From NCBI RefSeq assembly GCF_020360975.1, contig NW_025408667.1, positions 2,852,001-2,916,000 on the forward strand: a stretch of DNA of 64,000 nucleotides, written 5' to 3'. The translations under genes were made by a program, and so were the position numbers. The stretch comes from Hirsutella rhossiliensis (taxonomy: Eukaryota; Ascomycota; Sordariomycetes; Hypocreales; Ophiocordycipitaceae). Of this stretch, positions 1 through 10,602 are shown piece after piece; position 1 is the stretch's first letter, and each line of letters opens with the position of its first letter. The notes beneath the pieces were generated by a model. The model saw nothing but the letters and a program-made list of their open reading frames with translations, searched no databases and was not told the origin of the DNA.

Positions 1-205
1 GGCGCATACCAGAATAAGGCGGAGGGAGAAGTCTAAGAGAAAGGACAGGCATAGCAGGATTTGTATAAGCAGGGCCTCTCTTAGAGGCATATCCCTACAA
101 CGCGACTTAGACAGCTAATTTACTGTTTAAGATGTATTGCGGTAACCTTACTTCTCTAGCTAGGCATAGTCTCGAGCGTAGGTGCCGGGAATGTAGGACA
201 GTTAG

Positions 206-1036
206 TCAGAGAAAAGTAAACTCCCACATCCAGCTGTCTCGCTCCTCCGGCATCGACTGGATCAAGTCATCTATAGCCTTCTTGGCCTCGTCCCTCTGGA
301 AGGCATCTGGCCACCCGTGCTGCCGGTAAACCTGCCTGATGTACTGGACATCCAGATCCGTTCCCCAGTCTTGAGGCTGGGCGTAGACCTGTTCCTTGGT
401 GATGTCCACGGCGACCTCGGGGACGTTGTCGGCCTCCAACGTCTTCTTTCCAAAGCACGGGATAAGCTTGAGGCTGCGGTACGCCGCTTTCAGCTCCTCA
501 AAATACAGACCAACGTCATAGTTTAGGATGTTGTCGGAGCGAACAAGCTCCTCGACAACGCTGCCATCGGCCACCATCAACCACATGTAACGACCATACA
601 ATTGGCAGCCTTCGGCAAAGTAAAAGACGTCGGCGGCGTCGACCAAGTCGTTCTCGTCATCGCGAAATTCAAAGCAGTCCACCGCCTGGTCTCCTGCTGC
701 ACAGTCCTCGGTTGTCCAGGCAATGTAGTCTATCAGGTGCGACTTGTAATGCACGGCCGCCTCGTCGTCGCGTCTCTTTTCAAAGTAGGGCAGGTGGCGC
801 AGCACTTGGACGGTGTAATCGGACTTGAAGCCCGCGCAATACTCCTTGGTCATGTGCGGCCAGCCCCCAGCGGGCGGCACTTTGAGGTTTGCCTCGTCAA
901 AGTGCAGGGTGGTGAGGAACCGGTAGAAGTTCAGGAATACGGACCCGTATTTTTCTCGGGCGTGTAACGCGGCCTCCCCGGGGACGACGATGCGGTAGAG
1001 GTCGCGTCTTCGGAGACGGGGGGCGAGGCGGAGCAC
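206..1036 (-). CDS. Hypothetical fungal protein, 276 aa, single exon
   Basis: An uninterrupted 276-residue reading frame starts at the ATG at 1036-1034 and ends at 206. I see no signal peptide, membrane segment or known catalytic motif. The protein is acidic and rich in Tyr, Trp and Phe, with Arg-rich residues 6-15 and an aromatic C-terminus (WMWEFTFL). Composition and steady codon use suggest a real soluble protein rather than a shadow frame. I do not recognise a named family and assign no function. It is the only gene left of 11 kb that shows no damage; its right-hand neighbours at 1.5-8.9 kb all carry frameshifts or stops. An unseen upstream exon cannot be excluded. Confidence 0.6.
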   Translation of the reverse strand: MLRLAPRLRRRDLYRIVVPGEAALHAREKYGSVFLNFYRFLTTLHFDEANLKVPPAGGWPHMTKEYCAGFKSDYTVQVLRHLPYFEKRRDDEAAVHYKSHLIDYIAWTTEDCAAGDQAVDCFEFRDDENDLVDAADVFYFAEGCQLYGRYMWLMVADGSVVEELVRSDNILNYDVGLYFEELKAAYRSLKLIPCFGKKTLEADNVPEVAVDITKEQVYAQPQDWGTDLDVQYIRQVYRQHGWPDAFQRDEAKKAIDDLIQSMPEERDSWMWEFTFL

Positions 1037-1530
1037 ATGGTTGTGAATTTGTGAATGCTTGTTGAATTCTTGCTTGACGTCGGAGAAGTACCGTATTATC
1101 TCAGTAAATTGAGCCGGCTATAATAAGGGGCCCGATACTGTAGATGGCGTGCCCGCATGAGGAAGAGATTTGCAGAAATTGTCACCTAACAACGTGTGCA
1201 ACAGACCCAACGTCTGTGGCTCCCGGGGACACCGAATGCACACACAGGAAGTCTATTTTCGGCTGGATTAGCAGGAAATCCCGATGGGCCCCGCACATCG
1301 TGTACATACATATATATATATAGAGTCACCCTGACGGATTCCCTCTTTCAGGCAGGAAGGACAGTTGGCCCGGCTCAGGATGGCGGGATGGGCCCGCGTG
1401 ACATCGTGTTGGCCCTGTAACCAGCAGTAGCGTAGTTGAGGCTTATCAACGTTGTATAACCATGGCATTGCGTACGCCCGTTGCGACGACCGTTGCGACG
1501 ACCCCTTCTTCCCTCCATCACCTCGGCATC
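1037..1530. other. Intergenic gap, divergent promoter region
   Basis: No coding frame is convincing here. The stretch separates the divergently transcribed hypothetical gene and the ankyrin pseudogene, so it should hold both promoters. It contains a (TA)6 microsatellite at 1311-1322. No other recognisable site was seen. Confidence 0.5.
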
Positions 1531-2755
1531 ATGTCTCTGATCGCGTTGCCAGTAGAGTTGATTTTACGAATTGCCTGGTTTCTACCCGAAGAACGCTGCA
1601 TGAGCAGGTTGGCCAGAGCCTGCCGCCGCTTCCACCTCTGCATAACCCCCTTTCTCTATCGTCACAACAGGGAGTGCGGTGGAAACACAGCCTTGATGTG
1701 GGCGGTGAGAAACACGTGCCCGAGACGCTGGAGCGTGCCAACCAGGCCGGCACTATAGTCAAGGACCAGAACTTATCACTGCTCCATGGGGCGGCGAAGA
1801 GGGGCGATGAGCAGGTGGTCAAGACGCTCCTGGACGTCTGCCACTTTCACCCTGCTGAGCTGGACGAAGACAATATCACTCCGCTCAGGTACGCAGTCAG
1901 GTGTCCTCATTTCGGGGTTGTCAGACTTCTCCTGGACCACGGCGCGGACCCATCGCAGCGGTCCCGTCCGAGAATGACACCCCTTCACGCAGTAATTGCC
2001 TTGGACCAGGATGCCACCGAGATAGTCGCCCTGCTGCTTGCGTTCGGAGCCGACACTTCGGCCCAAGACCATTACGACCGAACACCGTTGCATCTTGCGG
2101 TCAGTCACCGCAAGGCAAACATTGTCGAGTTACTGCTGATCACGGGGCGGATCTGGAGCTCAGGGACAGCTTTGATACGACTGCGCTCGAGGAGGCCATC
2201 ATAGTCACCAGCCACGCGGGCATAGCGAAGCTGCTCTTGTCAAGAGGAGCGCGTCTATTCCCGGAGCGCGAGTCTCCACGTAACCCGATATACGAAGTAG
2301 CCAAGTATGGCAACGTGGAACTTGCGAGGCTGCTTCTCGAGTATGGATGTGATCCCAACCATGCAAGCGATAGGGGAGACCCGCCGCTCCATGCGGCCTG
2401 CCGACAAGGACATTTTGACATGGTACAACTCCTCCTAGACTCTGGCGCCCAAATCAACGCCCAGTCCGCCAATTGCGAAAACACAGCTTTACACGAAGCA
2501 CTCCGCTCCAGGCATTTACATCTGGTCGAGTGCCTGCTTCAGGCTGGTCCGGATCTTGCGATTGCGAACGAACATGGGGATCAGCCGCTCCATATAGCGT
2601 TGTCGCTAGGGAGACAGGACGTGATCGAGGCTCTGCTTGATGCCGGAGCAGACATTGCCGCGAGAGATGGCGAAGGAGATACATTCCTGGAGATTCTCGA
2701 GGGCTGGGGTCATGACGAGGTTGCCACCAAGCTCGCCGAGAGAGTGCCAGCCTAG
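1531..2755 (+). pseudogene. F-box/ankyrin-repeat protein, broken by two frameshifts
   Basis: The frame opens at ATG 1531 with an F-box-like segment (MSLIALPVELILRIAWFLPE). Ankyrin repeats follow, with hallmark pieces such as TPLHAVIALD, TPLHLAVSHRKANIVELLL, PPLHAACRQGHFDMVQLLL and QPLHIALSLGRQDVIEALLD. The reading moves between frames twice: near 1706-1725, and at 2131-2145, where CTG CTG is followed by ATCACGGGG instead of a codon giving the expected D-H-G-A. Each step fits loss of one base, and the gaps are far too short for introns. Intact relatives would be F-box adaptors recruiting substrates to SCF ubiquitin ligases through their ankyrin repeats (family knowledge). As it stands no full-length product can be made. 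A sequencing error is the alternative, but the neighbouring genes are damaged as well. Confidence 0.75.
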
Positions 2756-3330
2756 CGTAATGGCTTATACATGTGATTTTAAGTACAGTACTCTCAATCT
2801 TTCCGGTGCTGCTAACGCACATGGATATCTACTCTACATGATTTGCTGAAGGGAGTCGTGTCGTGTACACGTATGCAATGCTACACGACCATGGCGTTGG
2901 CCTGTGCCTTTTTTGCCTCTTTCAGCCCTGGCCGAGCCTCGGCCTCGCAGCATGTAGTAGCTCAGATGGGGCCATGCATGAGGCAGAGTAAGATGTGAGC
3001 GTCGTTTATGCGAGTCGCGCTGAGCCTCCATCTCAAAGGGTAATATTTGCTTGCCCTCCCCTGACCGATGCCCTCTTCTCTTTGGTATCGTCGAAAGCAT
3101 TCACAATGCAAGGGCTTCCTACTCCGACAAGAGGCGCTTTGGCGTAGTTCCACCACTGCGGACAGCCAGCTAACAACAGTGGTTTTACCTCGGACACACT
3201 TGTGAAGAGGATTCCGACTCGCGTATAACATCGACAGGCCTTGGCCTCATGACTGCCCCCTTTTCGTAAACCATGACTTTATACGTTGGGCTGTCATTTT
3301 TTCTGCCCACGAGTATTTCAACGACCAGCC
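2756..3330. other. Intergenic gap
   Basis: This lies between the ankyrin pseudogene and the chitinase pseudogene. Short frames occur on both strands but none has protein-like composition. I see nothing specific in it beyond its position as the chitinase promoter. Confidence 0.5.
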
Positions 3331-6300
3331 ATGAGACGGCTAACTACAGTCTCCTTTGTTTGGGCCGCCAGCCTCCATTTCGTCCGCGCCGCCATCAACA
3401 TCGACGGCAGCCAGGCCGTTGACCCCGTAACTGAGCATGATCCCTCCCCCATCAGCGATCCCACCATCTACATCCCCGACCAGCATGACTGTCCCTTGGC
3501 CTGCGTCGACTATTCCAACATGCACAGCTGGACCCCTTTCCTCTCCGTCGACCGCCTGAATCGCTGCCGCGAGCCCATGCTTCTGCAGTTCTCCGTCACG
3601 CAGCCCCTGGGGGACCCGGACTCTACTATTTACATCCGGAGCTGTACACTTGGCGGGTCTGCCGACCTCTTCGCCATGGCGGCCCAGGCGGCCGAAGTGG
3701 ACAATCCCAAAAAGGCCCAGAACCTGCTTCAAGGAGGAAGCTTCGACTTCGCCCCGGCCTGCGCCTCCATGGGCACGCAAGTTGATGGGAAGCTGGACGT
3801 CGCCACGAGCGGCCCCGGCGGCGAAGACGATGGCGGCGCGGCGGCTGATCTGCTGCAAGACATGACCAAGTTTTTCGCCGACAAGGACAACTGCAACGAA
3901 CAGTTTCTGTTTGCCTACCACAACCACCTGGTGGCCGGCGTCTACATCGGAGCTGGGCTTGGCAAGCCTACAGCAAGCTCGGCCCTGGAGGCCCTGGCGG
4001 CGACTCTTAGACGCGACCGCCCCGGATCCCCTGGCGCCAATCACACCGTGGCCAAGCTCTGTGGCGGCAAACGTTCGCCGGAGCAGGTATTCGGAATCTC
4101 TTTGAATACTACAGGTGACCTTGGGGCAGTGCAGAGGACGGCCCTGAAATGGAGCCTGGGCGAGGGTGCCGCCAGCAACGGCCAGCTGAAGCCGTCGAGG
4201 CCCCTTTTCGGCGTCCAGGTCATGGAAATTGCCGGTGCCAACATGACGGCTAGCCGCAACAGCTCTTCCTCGGCGTCTTTGTCACTGAAATCGACGTCTT
4301 GGCCACTGACGTCGCGCATCCTCAGGCGAGCCGCGTCGCTAGGGAAGCGCGCCGTGTGCCGGCACATCAAGGTGGCCCCCGGCGACGGCTGCGCTGCCCT
4401 GGCCTCGCGGTGCGGCATCTCGGGCGACGACTTTTCGAAATACAACCCAGGCAAAGGATTCTGCGCGACACTACAGCCAGAGGACTCTGTTTGCTGCTCG
4501 CCTGGTGAGCGCTACACGCCTCCCAAGCCCCAGGCAAACGCCGACGGCAGCTGCTCGAGCCATCTCATTGCGAACGGGGATTCCTGCCCCAAGCTTGCCA
4601 TGCAGCACGGCGTCTCGGTCGCCGACATCGAGAAGTGGAACAAGGGCAATACCTGGGCCTGGACCGAGTGCAGCCATATGCTCGTGGGCTACAGCATGTG
4701 TCTAAGCCCGGGACTGCCCCCGATGCCGCCACAGCAAGGAACCGAGTGCGGCCCACTGGTCCTGGGGACGAAACCGCCCAAGGAGACGGTGTCTCTCGCA
4801 CATCTCAACCCGTACCCCCTGAAAGCTTGCTGCAGCAACTGGGGCTTTTGCGGCGTGTTTCCGGCTCAATGCGATGTCCATGCCCCCAAGGGCGGTGGGC
4901 CCGGAGCCAAGCTCAAGGGTTTCCAGAACACCTGTGTGTCCAACTGTGGAAACGAGATCAAGCAGAACTCGGGCCCGCCCAAAAAGTTCCAGCGGATTGG
5001 CTATTACGAGTCTTTTGGCCTTGAGCGCGAATGCTTGTTGTTACAAGCTAAGCATGCTAATACTGACGGCAGCAACACGCATATCCACTGGGCGTTTGCG
5101 TCCATTGACCCGGCAACGTTCAAACCAGTCGTCAGTCCCAAGGACCAGTGGGAAGAGTTCAAGACGCTGTCCAACGTGAAGCGCATTCTCTCTTTTGGCG
5201 GCTGGGCCTACTCAACCGAGCCTGCCACCTACCAGATCCTCCGATCCGCCATCATTGACAACCGCAACGTCTTTGCTAGTACCCTGGCCCAGTTTGCGGC
5301 GGATGAAGGCCTAGACGGAATTGACATTGACTGGGAATATCCGGGGGTGAGTCTCTTCCCAGTCCATGCCGCGCCGCTTACACCGACAAATTCCGATCAA
5401 AGGCACCAGACATATACGCCGGCAGCGAGCCTATTGGCAGGAAAGGCGACGGCATTGCCTATCTGAAGTTTCTGACTGTCCTCGAGAAGAAACTGGGCTC
5501 GGGGAAATCCGTCTCAATCGCAGCGCCGGCCTCCTTTTGGTACCTCAAGGCGTTTCCCATCGACCGGATTGCCGCCGTTATCGACTACATTGTTTTCATG
5601 ACGTATGATTTACGTGGCCAATGGGACTATGGTAATGTCAATGCTTTCGATTCTTGCCCGCCTGGCAAATATATTCGAAGTCACGGTAGGAAGAGTCCGC
5701 GTTGCAGCTCATGTTGAAGTGGAGCTTGTTTACTGATGCACGTGTGGTCCGGTCAACTTGACCGAAACTCGCAATTCTCTGTCAGTCAGTATGTTGTCAT
5801 GTCACTTCTCTCCGTGACATCCTTGTTAACATGTATTTTCAGTCACCAAAGCTGGCGTGCCTAACAACAAGGTCTTTGTCGGCGAGTCGAGCTATGGGAG
5901 GTCGTTCCGCATGGCCCAGGATGGCTGCTGGGGCCCATGTGCGACTTACCGGGTCCAGAACAGAGTCCAACGCGAATGCTGGAAGGTGTACCAAAACCAA
6001 GGGGTACATTTCAAATGCCGAGATCAACGAAATCATCAAGAAGAGCCAAGGTCGGACGTTGAATGACGGAGACTCAAACACCGACGTGCTGCTCTACCAA
6101 GGTTTGTCCGCTCCAGCCAGGGCAAGAGATGCCACCGACGTTAATGCTCGACGCCGCAGGAGACTATATCAGCTACATGACTCCGAAAACAAAGGATACA
6201 CGACGTGAAGACTGGAAGGCGCTCAACTTTGCGGGCAGCATCGACTGGGCCGTCGACCTGCAGGAGTTCGCTTCCGACGACTTCAGCCCACCCAAAAGAA

Positions 6301-8322
6301 ACGAGTCCGGAGAGGGCTGTGTCTGGGGAAAGGATCTCGGGCTCGACTCAGGGCACCTTTGTGAGTTTAGCTGCGGGTACGGATTCTGTCCCGAATCTCG
6401 ATGCGTGTGCACCGAGACGGGCACGCCGCCGGACCTCCCGAGCGCGGATTCGACCGTTGAGGCGGCTGCTCTGGATTCGTTTGATGTCGATCTGAACCGC
6501 CTTTGCAAGTTTGCATGCAAGTACGGGTATTGCCCCGATGAAGTCTGCGAAACGACGTCGCCGGAACCCGCCGACTCGGTCGAGCCCAGCGAGGGAGACG
6601 GAGTCGTTCACGTTGGCGAGGGCCCAACTACTTCGACGTTGCTGCGGCTAGGTGGGCCAACAGCCGGGCGTGCTACCGCTATCAAGACTACACCAAGAAC
6701 AAGGACGAACTGCAAAAGTGCAAACAGATATGCCAGAGTGTGCTGGACGAGGCAGAGGGGGACAGGACGCGCAACTACGGCTGCGTGGCCCGCTTCGACA
6801 TCGACAAGCCCATCCCCTGGGAGATAGCTCCGTGGGGCAAGGACTTGGTTGTGCGTGGAGACTGCAATTGCAACAACTGGCTCGTCAACGAGTTTGCCAA
6901 TGTCGTGCTGGACGCCATGCCCATCATTGCCCAGGTATTGACGACCCTTGGCTGATGACTTGACTGCCGTCTCTAGCGCGTGAGCTGACAACGGCCAGAT
7001 CGGCTGCTACATACTCATGTCGGCTGTGCACCTGGTGCTCGATGTAGGCGCAAGCTTTATCCCTGGCGTCGGCAAAACACTTGACGCCGGCTTGGGTAAG
7101 TCTAGACTCGGGTCCATGCCAGGTCTCACCTCCCAGCACTGACAAGAGTCGATAGACATGGCGGCCACAGCGGCGCAAATGGCATCGTATATATATCCAA
7201 ACGAGGAAGATCCCGAGGGCGCCTTCTCGTGGTGGTTGAGCCCCTGCGGCTCGACCACGCTGGTGCCCGACGACATCAAAAAGGTGTTTGGGATCCTGAA
7301 CGGCGTGGCAGATGGCGTGTCCAGCTTCAAGAAGCCCAAGAACATCAAGAAGGGAGCGGCCAGAAGGGGGACGACGGCAACCCGAGGAGCCCCAAGACGC
7401 GCCGACCCAACACCGGCGGCAGTGGCCAGCCGCCGCCATCCAAGATTGCCAAGAAGAACCCCAAGTGCAAGATCAAGAAGGGCGTAGAGGTGACCAAGCG
7501 CGTCAACGGGCACACGCTGCAGCTGCTTCACTGCCCCAACGACCAGGCCAAGACGGTGACGGAGGAGCTGATTGTAACAACCGTCACGTACAAGAAAAAC
7601 GCGGCGTTGATGCTCGTCACCAAGACGTGCCAGGGCAAGTGGGGCCAGGCCTGTTACCATTACAGCTCGGCCATCCGAGAGAACCTGGCGTGGACCGAGC
7701 TGCCGTGCCCGCAGGAGGCGGCAACCGTGTCGTGGCGTGTCGACGCGAAGGCGACGGCAGTCTGGGAGAAAACACGCCTCGGGCCGGGCTGGAAGAAGGC
7801 GGCCGAGGCCGACCGAAAGACGCAGCACTGCGACAAGGATGAGTGGCCGCCCGTCGGCCTCCTGGGCCTCGACCACCCGGCCCGCGTCAAGGCCGGCGTG
7901 GACGGCGAGGGCCAGCGCGTGCGGCTGCTGCCGGCGGGCGAGAACCGCGGCGCCGGCTCCATGTGGCGCGGAATCTGCCTCAACCGGGCCCTCGACAGCC
8001 TGACGGACAAGGATTTCCGCAAAGAGGGGAAAAGTCGTATACTCACAAGGTGGTCAATAAGGGCAAAACGCAGAAGATTGGCAGCGCGACCTCAGGCGTG
8101 CGGCCCAATTTTGCCATTTCTGCCTGGGAGCATGCGGGCACTGCCAAGGACGATGGCCTGTGGGACAATGGCTGCTGGCCCAAGGGCATCACATCCAATG
8201 ACCCGGGCTACACCCTCCTCACGCTCGACAACTGGTATAAGAAGAACCCTCGAGGGCCCAACGGACGGGTCACGCAGTGGGACTACACAGCCAAGTTTGA
8301 GCTGGGCAGGAATGGAGGTTGA
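3331..8322 (+). pseudogene. Killer-toxin-like GH18 chitinase (LysM-LysM-CBM18-GH18-DNase-like tail), degenerate
   Basis: The start at 3331 gives a signal peptide (MRRLTTVSFVWAASLHFVRA). In order come two LysM modules (residues ~345-395 and ~410-465), a Cys-rich CBM18 hevein-like module (~472-520) and a GH18 catalytic domain with LDGIDIDWEYPG (DxxDxDxE, coding near 5320). A long C-terminal region carries CDKDEWPP and LPAGENRGAGSMWRG, which resemble the NucA/NucB DNase motif. Clean introns are 5347-5402, 5789-5842, 6102-6159, 6935-6998 and 7096-7155. Damage is extensive: the intron with donor 5686 should end at 5752, but the dinucleotide is GG, not AG. Frames also slip at ~5931-5950 (equal to two lost bases), ~6620-6626, ~7348-7356 and ~8021-8034 (one each). 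Intact subgroup C chitinases bind and cut chitin and are proposed to admit toxic cargo into competitors. This copy appears unable to make a full protein. Confidence 0.8.
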
Positions 8323-8527
8323 AGCTGTGGAAGATGCTCAGACAACCTGGAATAGACGACGGTTGATCCATCTTGGTTGACACTTTATATCTCGAAACTT
8401 AGTCCATGTCCGTGTAGGTTGAATCTACCACGTTCGGCATCCCGAAAGCCCTGATTCATCCTCAAGGTCCCCAGGTGCGACCTCCTGCGTCCTCGACAGC
8501 CCGTGACCGTGATGCCGTCCTGTCCTC

Positions 8528-8930
8528 TTAGGCCTCAAGCTCGACGCCTTCCAGCATACTCCAGGGTGCCACCTTGTCGGCTTCAAAGCCAGCCGTCCCG
8601 TCAAACCGACGGGCGGCACTCTTGACTCCGGCATACCACATGGCCGCGTCTCTGATCGAGTCCCAGTCGCCAGCCGACGTCCCCAAGGCCGCGCCGTCCT
8701 TGCCGGCGCGCAGCAAGGCTTACTTGACCCAACCGACAAAGTTCCACCCTTCAGTCTCTGGTCGGAGCGGCGTGTCTTGGAGTATGGACCGAAGCCGGCT
8801 CGGGCTGTTGACCTTGGCGAACAGGATGCGGACCAACAGCATCGACACGGGGTGCGCGGTCGTGTCCCGCTGCTCATACTCCCAAACCGAGCGAAGCACC
8901 GGCGGGGCGCCTGTTTCGAGGCGTCTAACG
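8528..8930 (-). pseudogene. Remnant of a small fungal family (DUF6914-like), in-frame stop
   Basis: Read on the minus strand, the segment encodes SVWEYEQRDTTAHPVSMLLV, then TPLRPETEGWNFVGWVK, a TAA stop at 8722-8720, and then the same frame continues with GDWDSIRDAAMWYAGVKSAA and ends at 8528. These blocks resemble the C-terminal half of an uncharacterised fungal family of about 180 residues (DUF6914, recognised from memory). Relatives have Glu where the TAA lies, so a GAA to TAA change would explain it. The N-terminal part cannot be followed in one frame beyond about 8930. No function is known for the family. It lies tail to tail with the chitinase pseudogene, 205 bp away. Confidence 0.5.
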
Positions 8931-9565
8931 GTTCCTCCGCCTCCCGGAAATGAAACAGCAGACGATACTTATTATCAAGCATCTTGAAGCTCCAGCGGAG
9001 GTAAAGGAAATTCATCTTCGAGCTTCGGAACAGACAACACAAACACGAGCTTTAAGAAGACCGCAGGACTCACTCCCCTCCAGGGCAGGGGGAGATTCTC
9101 AATCCCTTCTTAAACAACGAAGATATACTGATGATGCTGTACTCCCTGTATTGGGGTTATAATATAATGTACTGCTGGGCTTATGGCAGGTCTGTTGTTC
9201 CCTTACCCCTGTAGCGCACTGCGTTTGCTGATTAGCTGAATGATTTCTCTCCATTGACCTGGCGGAATCTTCGCGAAATATTAAAAGGTGGGCATGAGAC
9301 GAGCTCATAGCGAGACCAGCAGTGTCCAAACCAAAAAGCACGATTTTACCAAATCATTGACATCTCCAACAATCATGGAGAATTCTGATCAAGACAACCA
9401 GATCTCTGAAAATCTCAGCAGTCCGTCGGCCCCTGGAGTATGGCCTTTACCGGATGCGATGGCTTCTCTGAACCCGGGCGAGGGCGCGGCTCCAGGCTCT
9501 TGGGCCTCTGCCCCCGGGGAGGCTCAGGAGCCCTGGGAGACTCAGCAGCTTCCTGAGGGTTCCGA
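8931..9565. other. Gap upstream of the AAA+ gene
   Basis: No supported gene lies here. A forward frame from an ATG at 9375 encodes a low-complexity Pro/Ser/Gly/Glu segment that could be the original N-terminus of the AAA+ protein. It is one base out of frame with the downstream ORF and was left out of the model. Confidence 0.4.
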
Positions 9566-10602
9566 ATGCGCAAGAACCACGAGGAGGGGAAACTACTCAC
9601 TCTTGACTCGATAGTCGTGCAGAGTCTCCGTCTGAAGACCACATTTGATAAAGTCTTCAAAGGATACAGGGGAATCACGGCGTCATTGAAGAGCGTCGTC
9701 TTCAAGGCACCATTTCGCCGATTCTCATATCGTTGGGAACGCCTCACCAAGTTCCTCGAGCATCAGAGGCAGAAAGACCCCGAGTCTGCTGCATTCTTTC
9801 AGCTGCTATACGATCCGGTTGATGCAGAGCCCCGTGAGAGTGGCTACAAGTATATTGTCGAGGCATTCGTCAGTGGGCAGATGCGCGACAAAGGCGGGTT
9901 TGACGAAATTGTCGAGGGGAAAGGAGTCAGCATTGTCCTGTTGCTGGCCGGCAATCCTGGCACGGGGAAAGCGTTGACCGCAGAGGCCATAGCCGACAAA
10001 GTGAGGCGGCCTCTTTACATGCTGGGTGCGGGTGAGCTTGGCAAAGATGCCTACGATGTTGAGAACCGCCTGAAAACTGTTTTGAGGCTCGCTGAGGGGT
10101 GGAAGGCCATCCTGCTCTTTGACGAGTGTGATGTGTTTCTGCAGCAGCGCCAGACCAGTCAGCTGGGACACAACGAGATTGTCGCCTTGTTTCTTCGGTA
10201 AGTCTGATCTTCCCCTTCCCTCGGTCTAGTGTGACTCATCAGACTGACAATGCGCGCACTCGCAGCATGATTGAGCATTATCGCGGCATTCTCATCATGA
10301 CGTCGAATCGCGCCAACACGATCGACCAAGGGTTCCACAGCAGGATTCACCCAACGCTGCACTATCCAGAACTGGATGCGAATGCAAATGAGCACATCTG
10401 GAGACGGCTTACGTCGCACTCGCAGCAAGGAAACGGCTTGACAGACGAGCTGTACCGGCGGCTCGCACAACTGCCTCTGAACGGGAGGCAGATCAAGAAC
10501 GTGATCAAAGATTGCGACGCTGCTCGCTGTGCATGGAGAGACCCAGCTGGGTTTGCAGCAAGTCCGCACGGTAATAAAGGCAACAATGGGATTGGATGCT
10601 AA
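9566..10602 (+). CDS. Shortened AAA+ ATPase with altered Walker A, probably decaying
   Basis: Two exons (9566-10197 and 10266-10602; intron 10198-10265 with GTAAGT and CGCAG) give 322 aa. The N-terminal part (TTFDKVFKGYRGITASLKSV) resembles the segment ahead of the ATPase core in large fungal AAA proteins, usually 600-800 aa. The Walker A loop reads GNPGTGKALTAEA, so the Thr/Ser after the catalytic Lys is Ala. Walker B is AILLFDECD, sensor 1 is ILIMTSNR and the arginine finger is in FHSRIH. Relative to the family, a large block between the N-terminal segment and Walker A is missing. Loss of the Mg-coordinating hydroxyl predicts poor nucleotide hydrolysis. An intact upstream frame (from 9375) is offset by one base, again consistent with a small deletion. 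I read it as a degenerating gene that still has an open frame. Confidence 0.55.

Noticed and set aside
3340..4044. A 234-codon minus-strand frame opposite the chitinase N-terminus
   Set aside because: A shadow of the first chitinase exon with no recognisable domain.
1531..8322. Repeat-induced point mutation as cause of the decay
   Set aside because: The damage is mainly frame slips consistent with small deletions, and the region keeps high GC. There is no visible excess of C to T changes or TA-rich degeneration.
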